DNA from: Corticium candelabrum
Taxonomy: Eukaryota > Porifera > Homoscleromorpha > Homosclerophorida > Plakinidae
Assembly (NCBI RefSeq): GCF_963422355.1
Contig: NC_085089.1
Location: forward strand, 5,930,979-5,994,978
Direction: 5' to 3'
DNA: 64,000 nucleotides
The notes under the pieces are model-generated. The model saw only the letters and a program-made list of their open reading frames with translations. It had not been told where the DNA came from and did not search any database. Positions 57,101-64,000 of this stretch are shown here, in pieces. The position numbers were made by a program, and so were the translations under genes. The number at the start of each line of letters is the position of its first letter. Positions within the stretch are counted from its first letter, which is position 1.

Positions 57101-59751
57101 GTGCGTATGGCACGATTTGTGTGATACTCGGTCTTTGTCTTGCAGTTCGAGTTTTAGTAATATGTTAGCAGAGATAAAGGCTAATTGGAAAGGTCAGTGC
57201 ATATTTATGCTAAAATGTAAAAATGAGCATGAAATGTGATGGTAAATTGAGATATTGATATTAATTGTATTAGATATATTTGTAGAGTGTTTAACATTTT
57301 ATGGAAGATGTAGTCATAATCTTGACAACTTCACAAAATTTTCAATCGTCGAGGAGTTTAAAACTTTTACATATATTTGTAAATATCAAATAATTATACT
57401 GATTGTTCTGGCAAGTAAACGGAATCCCAGCACTTCAGAGGTGTCACTGTCAGTCTGGCCTGAGTAATTCCACTATTCTACTCTACAGCATAAAACAAAG
57501 ATTCATTGGGTCCACCATAAGTTGATTGACTTTAGTCGTCAGGGTGGCAACCTCTTTCGTACAATTGTTCATCACATGAACTCAGTTAGGCGTCCAATGA
57601 CAACTTGATGTGACCACTTTTTTAAGACTGTGGAAATAAAGTATTTGCAGTGCTAATGTTATCTTTCTTGTGTCGAAATCAGTTAGTGGCATAATGTTAC
57701 AGACTTGTCTATGTTTGCCATTTCTGAATCGAGACTTTTAGATACTTTCCAGTCAATCAGCCCACAGAAGCATACTACGTTCGTTCAAAGTTGTTATCTA
57801 TTTTTGCATACCCTGACCTTTGGTCGTGTCACTCTCTTGGTTAACATACGGTTAACTTAAAGAAACCACTTGCTGAATTGCTCAAACCCTATTGGTCAAA
57901 CGTTCCACTCCGTTACGTCGAAATAGAATACCATTGTATTCCAACCTACATAATGTATTGTCACCTGGTTCACAGACGATGCTCGCAACGTTACATTACG
58001 TTGGTCCAGCGTAGGGTATGTGAACCAGCCTTGAAAGTAACACCTCTTAAGTGAGATTTACGGTATCATCATTTGGAATTTATGAAATATATGTAAAAGT
58101 CTTCAACTCCTTTTCAACTGAAGCTTTTTTGAGGTTGCCAAATTACGACTACATCTGCCATAAAATTTTGAACACTCATTGCAATAGGAAAGTAGTTGAT
58201 TAGTCTCATTGGTCACATACCTGAGGTGATGCAATTGTTCACCTTCGATGCACTGAAAACTGTGTAATTAACCACAGCCTTTGCAATTATGGAATGTGAT
58301 ACTATGTGAATTTAGTGGATTTGAGCACATCTGTTTGCTCAGTGTGGGGAAGATAGTATGTTGGTGGTCACTACACATCTGATTCAATATTAAGTACTGT
58401 AATGTCTTTGCATGCAGTGCAAATGCAATGGGAACACTTTATAAGTGTGTTATTAGAGCGAGAGAGCGGATGAAGCAAACAAAAGAGCTTCGTATTGATC
58501 AACGTACAATGCATCGCTGATTGGCGTATGTTCAGAGTTGGTTTCTATATGTATTTTTCTCAGAAATTCAAGTCTTGCATTTATCACAATTACATCAAAC
58601 CGAAACTGAATTTGAGTGAAGTTTAAACTCAGGGCTGTGAGTCTAATAGCCGAGTTGGGGTCATAGGTTTGTCTCATGTGCTCGTTTGGCCTCGTGTAGC
58701 CAACCCATACGTTTACAAAACAAATTGTAGTTCATAGAGCTAACTGTCTCTAGTTGTGGTGTGGACGCATTTTATACTAACACAACATTAGTTGTGTTCT
58801 GTAGGATGAAAGAGCAGCATTAGGGTTTGCAATGTAATGAGAAGCTTCAGTTGTTTGTGAAACAGAGGCACGAGCTGCTGCTGTTGATGTAAATACGGCT
58901 TCCCACATTTCACCCATAGCAACATTGATGTGGTATGTGGCTTCTTTCTCTTGTGTTGGTCTGTTTGATGGCAACATCACCCGTTACCATCTTGCTATTT
59001 ACTTATGACGTGTTGAGTTGTTGTGTCCTATGGGGTGTGCAGGGATGGTGTGAACTGCTGGGCAGAGACTCAGTGTTGGCATCCTATGAGTGAATTTGGG
59101 ATAAAGCCTTGTTCTTACCCACCTAGTACATTGTTGCTCTTCTAATTCTTTTAGTCTTAATGTTGGTCAGAAACATTCTGACCAGCTTGTTGTTCTAATA
59201 TTGTTGTGGGAAAGCAGAGTGATTGGAAGTAGAATCAGTAGTGCTGTGGCATGTGTTGGTGCATAGTCAAGATGCTTGAACCGGCTTGCTGTTGTGGTGG
59301 AAGTCAAATTACTCTACTCAATTTGTGTTCCCTGTTTGGTATCATTGCACATGTTGATTGGCATGAATTGGGATAGCCCGTACTCACCAGGTAGAAGACA
59401 ATATGTTTGTAGAGTAGTTAGGTAGTAAGGGTGGCTCGGTTAAACTTGTCGTACTTAATCGTCTAGTGCATGTGTCTTGTGCATGTAGTACTTACTTGTG
59501 CATTACCTGATGCTGTTGGCCCAATGGGATTTATGACAGGCTGGTATTGTTTTCTCTTTGTTACATCTGTACGTAGTCACTTTAATATAATATTTCAGGT
59601 TTTTATCAATTAAAACCTAAACAAGTTTTTTGGAAAATGATAAATTAGAATTGTACAAAGCTTTAAATTACAGTAACTAATGTTTATATTGTAAGCAATT
59701 GTTTATTTAAATATGAAATTATGCTAATACACTTAGAATCGTTTGAGAGTC

Positions 59752-59839
<88 letters not shown>

Positions 59840-59991
59840 CACGTGTGTGTGTGTGTGGGTGTGTGTATGTGTGTATGTGTGTGTGCATGTGCGTGTGTGT
59901 GTATATATGTGTGTGCATGTGTGTGTGCGTGTGTGTTTTATGCATGTGTGTGTGTGTGCGTGTGTGTTTTATGCATGTGTGTGTGTGCGTG

Positions 59992-60059
<68 letters not shown>

Positions 60060-61094
60060 GTTTGTTTGTGTGTGTGTGTGCATGTGTGCACGCATGTGTG
60101 TGTGTTATTTGTGTTATGCATTTACTTATGTATTCACACACTGACAAACAGTTTAGTTGTTTACTTGCATGTTTATATATTTCTTGCTTAGTGGTCATAC
60201 TGATAGTTTCCTGTTTCTCTTGTCAGTGGGCGTTCTCTATATTGTTCCTGCATTCCTCTACTGCCTCTACAACAACTTACAGTTTGTAAATTTGTCCAGC
60301 TATGATCCCACGACGTACTACGTCTTCTTGCAGTTTCGTGTAGTAGTCACAGGAGTCGTGTACGAGGTTTGACACGATTGATCTGATCCACCGCATTTGT
60401 GTCAGTCAGGTGTTGTTGTGTATTTCTTTAGCTTCTCTTCAGTAGAAAACTGAGCCGAATTCAATGGCTGTCACTGTTTGTGTTGACAACCGGTTGCATT
60501 GTAAAAGAATTAGGCCACAAATCTAAGTTAGACGGTAACACAACGTCCAGCCCGGGCTGGTCTCTGTTTGGAGTAAAGCCAAATATGGCTCTGCTACTGA
60601 TGGTAGTGCAGACATTGTGCTCGTGTATTGCTGCTGTGTATAACGAGTACCTACTTAAAGGGAAGTTCCAGCCACAAAAGAATTCGTCGGGCACGACACC
60701 TCTAATGATCCAGAACATATTCATGTATGGCAACTCGGTTCTATGCAACATGCTGTTTCTCGCACTGAAAGGAGATTTCCTACATGCTGTGCAGCCGGAT
60801 AGCATACGATCGATCTTGCAACTGAAAGTCTTGGTGATTATGATCAACAGCTGTACAAACGGTATCGTGACTAGTTTATTCCTGAAGGAGCTGAATGCGA
60901 TTCTCAAGACGTTTGCCAATGCTCTCGAGATCATCATGACTGCATTCGTCACATACTTGTTGTTTGGGACTCCACTGGACGTTTATGCCGTGATCGCAAT
61001 CGGTCTTGTATTGACTGCACTGATTGCATACAACGCAAATCCAATTCAGAATCAACCTGTTGTCGAAACTAAAAAGGATGAAAATCATGTGTAA
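53370..61094 (+). CDS. senju: nucleotide-sugar transporter, senju/SLC35A type, five exons
   Basis: A Golgi drug/metabolite-transporter-fold protein that exchanges UDP-sugar for UMP. Exons: 53370-53451, 56966-57083, 57146-57192, 60227-60366, 60432-61094; the phases agree. It starts MAATLNIFPTKKGAAVF, continues GILVTLSQDKDGKYSYNTTT with VVLLTEALKMVVSM, then LYIVPAFLYCLYNNLQFVN, SSYDPTTYYVFLQFRVVVTG, CSCIAAVYNEYLLKGK, IQNIFMYGNSVLCNMLF, NGIVTSLFLKELNAILKTFA and a short acidic/basic tail. The order matches the insect UDP-galactose transporter senju and SLC35A relatives (YNNL, DPTTYY, YNEYLLK). The 3.5-kb and 3.0-kb introns are filled with repeats. About 350 residues, the usual length. Confidence 0.9.
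54101..54192. repeat. GT then GTCT microsatellite
   Basis: (GT)n followed by (GTCT)n, inside the first transporter intron. Confidence 0.95.
54384..54460. repeat. GTCT microsatellite
   Basis: Imperfect (GTCT)n in the first transporter intron. Confidence 0.95.
55174..55743. mobile_element. non-autonomous element with CG(G)TATTCGCCC termini and 'gggcgttatt' subrepeats
   Basis: The left end CGTATTCGCCCGTAATAACG and the right end, reversed, CGGTATTCGCCCATAATAAC form inverted termini. Inside both ends are multiple copies of a 'gggc(a/g)tgggcgttat' unit. The centre (55290-55590) is unrelated. It lies in the first transporter intron and has no transposase. The ends are similar in organisation to the 26067-27835 element. 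Confidence 0.75.
57200..59720. other. third transporter intron, nothing recognised
   Basis: Non-repetitive A/T-rich intron with short frames only; no nested gene was found on either strand. Confidence 0.5.
59752..60058. repeat. GT microsatellite with GTGC/GTAT interruptions
   Basis: About 300 bases of (GT)n; the Cys/Val open frames across it are artefacts. Confidence 0.95.
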
Positions 61095-61448
61095 TGATGG
61101 AAGCTGTTGCTGTCCTGATTTCCTATCATCGGAGGTATTTGCTCTCGGGGTGGCAGCTGCAGCTAATTATCACTACTGCGCACAATTAAATTTTAGAAAT
61201 ACTGTTAATACTAGCAAATTGATTCTGTTGTATAGTGTTTGTAGTGTATGATGCAAATTCGAGTATATATATTCACTTTAAAATCGACATCCGGGGTTTT
61301 GGGACTTCTGCTGTAGAGATCATCTTGTAGGAAGTTGGTGTGCTGTTCGACTCATATTTGTCTCCCAGTGTGTTACGATTCTAGAATTCTACTCTACACA
61401 GTATTCGACTAGTAGACTCGGTTTGATTCGATTGGGGCCCCAACGAGG
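61095..61448. promoter_or_regulatory. transporter 3' end and ATAD1 5' region
   Basis: About 350 bp between the transporter stop and the ATAD1 start. It must contain the transporter 3' UTR and the ATAD1 promoter. No specific motif is assigned. Confidence 0.4.
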
Positions 61449-62528
61449 ATGGCGATGAAAACAAAATTTAGTGTGACGGCCTACGACATTGGGCGCGTGG
61501 CTCTGGTGGCCGCAGCCAACGTCGCTCTCGTTTACGGCATACGTTGGGTGTTGAGAAACCTCGACCCGGCGCGACGAGAACGCGAGAAAGCGGAGAAGCA
61601 AGCCGTTCAACTGCTCGCCAAGCTGCGTCTAACGCATCTCAAGCTAAGCGAACACGAACTGGCGGTGGCAGCCGACCTGGTGGACACGACGGCATTGAAG
61701 TTTAGCTGGTCGGCTATCGGCGGTCTCGAGTCAGTCATCGAGCAGTTGAAGGACAATGTCATCTTGCCGCTGTCCCGACGGGATCTCTTTATCGGGTCTC
61801 CTCTTCTCAGTCCGCCACGTGGTGTGTTGTTGTACGGTCCTCCGGGCTGTGGTAAGACCCTGCTGGCGAAGGTACTGGCTAAAGAGGCCGGCTGCAACTT
61901 CATTAACCTCCAGTTGTCCTCCCTGGCGGATAAATGGTATGGAGAATCCCAGAAGTTGGCTGCTGCTGTTTTCTCTTTGGCTATGAAGCTGCAGCCCGTT
62001 GTTGTGTTTATTGATGAGATTGATGCCTTTCTACGATCACGACAGACAAGCGATCATGAAACGACTGCGATGATGAAGGCTCAATTTATGAGTCTATGGG
62101 ATGGACTCGACTCTGACTCGAGTGCTCGGATCGTCATAATAGGAGCAACGAATCGTCCACAAGATGTGGACTTAGCCATACTGCGGCGGATGCCGTTGAG
62201 ATTTGCCGTCAATCTACCAACAACCAGTGAACGATGGACGATCCTTAAAGTCATACTTGCTGACCAGGAGCTCGACGACGATGTCGATCTGAAACGTGTC
62301 GCCGAGTACACAGAAGGCTACACGGGCAGCGATCTGAAAGAGCTCTGTCGTAATGCGGCTCTCAGCTGTGTCAAAGATACTTTAAAGAACGAGTGTGCCC
62401 TCAATGAAACACCAGTGGATGCTGACACCACAGACAGTACAAGGATTCGACCAATCAGAATGTCCGATTTGGAAGTGGGACTGCAGTGTCAAAGACAACA
62501 GTCCCTGGTGACTGTGACCAGCATATGA
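61449..62528 (+). CDS. ATAD1: ATAD1 (Msp1/Thorase) AAA+ ATPase, intronless
   Basis: A 359-residue membrane-anchored AAA+ ATPase that extracts mislocalised tail-anchored proteins from the mitochondrial outer membrane and, in animals, also acts on AMPA receptors. An N-terminal transmembrane helix (about 15-35) is followed by a basic linker and the AAA domain: LLYGPPGCGKTLLAK (Walker A), WYGESQK, VVVFIDEIDAF (Walker B), IIGATNRPQDVDLAILRR (sensor 1 and arginine finger region) and EGYTGSDLKELCRNAA (sensor 2). Human ATAD1 is about 361 residues. The start ATG gives the expected N-terminus. It has no introns, unlike its neighbours, so it may be an old retrocopy or have lost its introns. Confidence 0.96.
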   Translation: MAMKTKFSVTAYDIGRVALVAAANVALVYGIRWVLRNLDPARREREKAEKQAVQLLAKLRLTHLKLSEHELAVAADLVDTTALKFSWSAIGGLESVIEQLKDNVILPLSRRDLFIGSPLLSPPRGVLLYGPPGCGKTLLAKVLAKEAGCNFINLQLSSLADKWYGESQKLAAAVFSLAMKLQPVVVFIDEIDAFLRSRQTSDHETTAMMKAQFMSLWDGLDSDSSARIVIIGATNRPQDVDLAILRRMPLRFAVNLPTTSERWTILKVILADQELDDDVDLKRVAEYTEGYTGSDLKELCRNAALSCVKDTLKNECALNETPVDADTTDSTRIRPIRMSDLEVGLQCQRQQSLVTVTSI

Positions 62529-62586
62529 GAGACAAGACGGTCATTACAACTGTTTGACTTGTGTGTTATCTGTTGTCGCGGTAACG

Positions 62587-62703
62587 TCATAGACTCTAGT
62601 TGACCTTCCTGCGAGCAGAGTTCCCATGTGGAAACGAGTGTACATAGACTCTAGTTGACCTTCCTGCAAGCAGATGTTTCCATGCGGAAACGAGTGTACA
62701 TAG
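62587..62703. repeat. tandem duplication, about 58-bp unit
   Basis: Two copies of a unit starting 'atagactctagttgaccttc' and ending 'gaaacgagtgtac', just after ATAD1. Confidence 0.85.
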
Positions 62704-62937
62704 CACTGCATTCGCTTATTGCCGACGTCATCTGTGGGGTGGGTGTGTACTTTGTAGTGGTGCGAGGCTATCATGTTGATATTGTTTGCAATCTAATGTG
62801 TGAACTAACCCAGTGGCAGGTTTCTGTGCCGCCCACGAGGATGAGGTCATTATACGAGGGTATTTAGGCGCGCAAACGTAAATTGTTTGATACCTCGACC
62901 TGTTATCAGTTGATCACTCGTTGCTGCAGCAGGCGGG

Positions 62938-63965
62938 ATGGGTGAGCGTCGTCTGTTGATCGTTCACTTTGGGAATGGGTCGACGCCGAAGATCTTGTCG
63001 CTACGCTCGGACGGAAACGGTTGGATTGCGTTGGGCAAGTGTGCTCGCAAGTTTGCCGTCGGATCGAGCGAGTCGTGGCGAGCGCTGCAAGTTGGTAGCT
63101 TCTCCGCCTCCACAGGTTGGGTTATTCTATTCTATCAGAGTCGTGTGTGTTTAGGACGAGTTGAGGCGATGCTGCGGTCGTATCGGAGGGCGTTCTGTGT
63201 GCTTGCGCAGCCTGGAGGAGCCGACGAAGACGTTCGAGTGTGTGCGCGACATATTCGACGACCCGTCGGTCGCCGTCCGCGTCCGAGCGACGGAGGAGTC
63301 GGTAACCGAGTATGCCGCAAAAGACGCAGACGGACAGGTGGGCGCACAGCCCCGTCACAGTCGTGGGAATCGACACGCGAACGAGGTGCGTCGTGCAGAG
63401 AGCGGGCTGGCAAGAGTGCGGAGGCTGCTGTCCGCCGACGTCCGTCCGGAAGAGAGAACGCAGAGCAGGTCGACGTCGTCGTCGCCTTTTGACGGCTCGT
63501 TCGTGTGCAGTCAAAAGGAGCTGAGTGGACGCGTGGGAGTGTCGAGTATTAGTCGGGCTCGTGTGACCGCACGTTGCAGTCGAGAATTCGACGCCGTTCG
63601 TCGTGGGAACGTTAGACGAGAAGAAGTCGTGCGTGACTCGTCGTCTGTCTCTAAGGGGAGCGACGGTCGACGAGTTTCGAAGCCGTTGAGTCGTCGACAG
63701 ATGAACGATTGTTTACCACTGCGGCGACCAGGTAATGACTTTAGTGAGCTCAAATGTCAGACCCCGCCTAGTATTTTTATCTGATTGTAATCGAGATGAT
63801 GCGTCGTCGTCTTTCATCCGAATGAATGAAGTCTTGCGTGTTTACTGACTTTTACTTTTGTTGATGTTTTTAGGTCGTACAAGTGGCGTTCCGGATCCTC
63901 CAACAAATGTTTCCGTTGCCGGTTTGTTTGGACAGGGTGTTTATGTATTGTGGAATCCGGTCTGG
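62938..63965 (+). CDS. 5' part of an unidentified fibronectin type III protein (partial)
   Basis: A gene starts at ATG 62938 with MGERRLLIVHFGNGSTPK and GWIALGKCARKFA. A second exon after an AG near 63154 reads either DELRRCCGRIGG with KTFECVRDIFDDPSVAVR, or an alternative frame, depending on the donor used in exon 1 (CAA|GTTGGT or ACAG|GTTGGG). Ser/Arg-rich sequence follows. The last exon in the window (about 63874-63965) reads GVPDPPTNVSVAGLFGQGVYVLWNPVW, the first strands of a fibronectin type III domain (P-x-x-P-x-N ... W), then a GTAAGT donor. The gene runs off the right edge. I do not recognise the family; exon limits in the middle are uncertain. Confidence 0.5.
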
Positions 63966-64000
63966 TAAGTGCATATCCGAGAATCTGCGTTCTAGTTGCT

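Noticed and set aside
62938-63784. Arg/Ser-rich frames after 63160 as a complete separate gene
   Set aside because: Competing frames of similar length exist on both strands in this GC-rich stretch, and the clear domain comes only in the next exon; treated as one partial gene.

Overview
This is animal nuclear DNA from an invertebrate. Genes are split by short GT-AG introns with a few GC-AG ones, CA/GT microsatellites are abundant, two assembly gaps of 200 Ns are present (4001-4200, 29848-30047), and the host genes are metazoan families: TRPA1, AREL1, a senju-type SLC35 transporter, ATAD1, a POLR1D-isoform-2-like protein, a seven-transmembrane receptor and BTB-BACK proteins. The compact gene structure would suit a sponge or another early-branching marine animal, but the species is a guess.

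Layout. 1-1400: two exons of a flavin amine oxidase (minus). 1890-4760: repeat-rich DNA with a tRNA-derived SINE-like element, a foldback element and a minisatellite beside the first gap. 5091-17597: a complete 28-exon TRPA1-like channel gene (minus); its largest intron holds several mobile elements. 18305-18600: a decayed second copy of the TRPA1 last exon. 19777-29240: an AREL1-like HECT ubiquitin ligase (minus) in at least 17 exons, with a 1.8 kb mobile element inside one intron. 30048-33902: a decayed Helitron whose 3' end is preserved. 34044-35292: two head-to-head tails of a reverse-transcriptase-linked repeat. 35800-37070: foldback DNA. 37712-38463: a THAP gene. 38918-40329: a broken RecQ-like helicase touching a BTB exon. 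42449-43986: a BTB-BACK gene with one in-frame TGA. 44172-46557: foldback elements and a dead THAP gene. 47082-49408: a broken member of a repetitive protein family with nuclease-like acidic motifs. 50669-51889: an intronless receptor. 52915-53313 and 53370-61094: a divergent pair (POLR1D-isoform-2-like and a nucleotide-sugar transporter). 61449-62528: intronless ATAD1. From 62938 to the right edge: the start of a gene reaching a fibronectin type III domain.

The least expected signal is a set of five foldback elements (3270, 12863, 39102, 44172, 45358) with related ends, roughly TAGnCTCG followed by CCAG and CTCTC. They have unrelated interiors and sizes from 72 to 1200 bp, and each is flanked by an exact 8-9 bp target-site duplication. 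This looks like one Mutator-like transposition system moving different inverted-repeat cargoes. One copy sits inside a RecQ helicase exon.

The host genes do not form a pathway: they cover sensing (TRPA1, 7TM), ubiquitin signalling (AREL1), Golgi sugar transport (SLC35), mitochondrial protein quality control (ATAD1) and RNA polymerase assembly (POLR1D family). Exon limits were read by eye from splice consensus, phase continuity and family resemblance. The TRPA1 model sums to 3366 coding bases, exactly 1122 codons.
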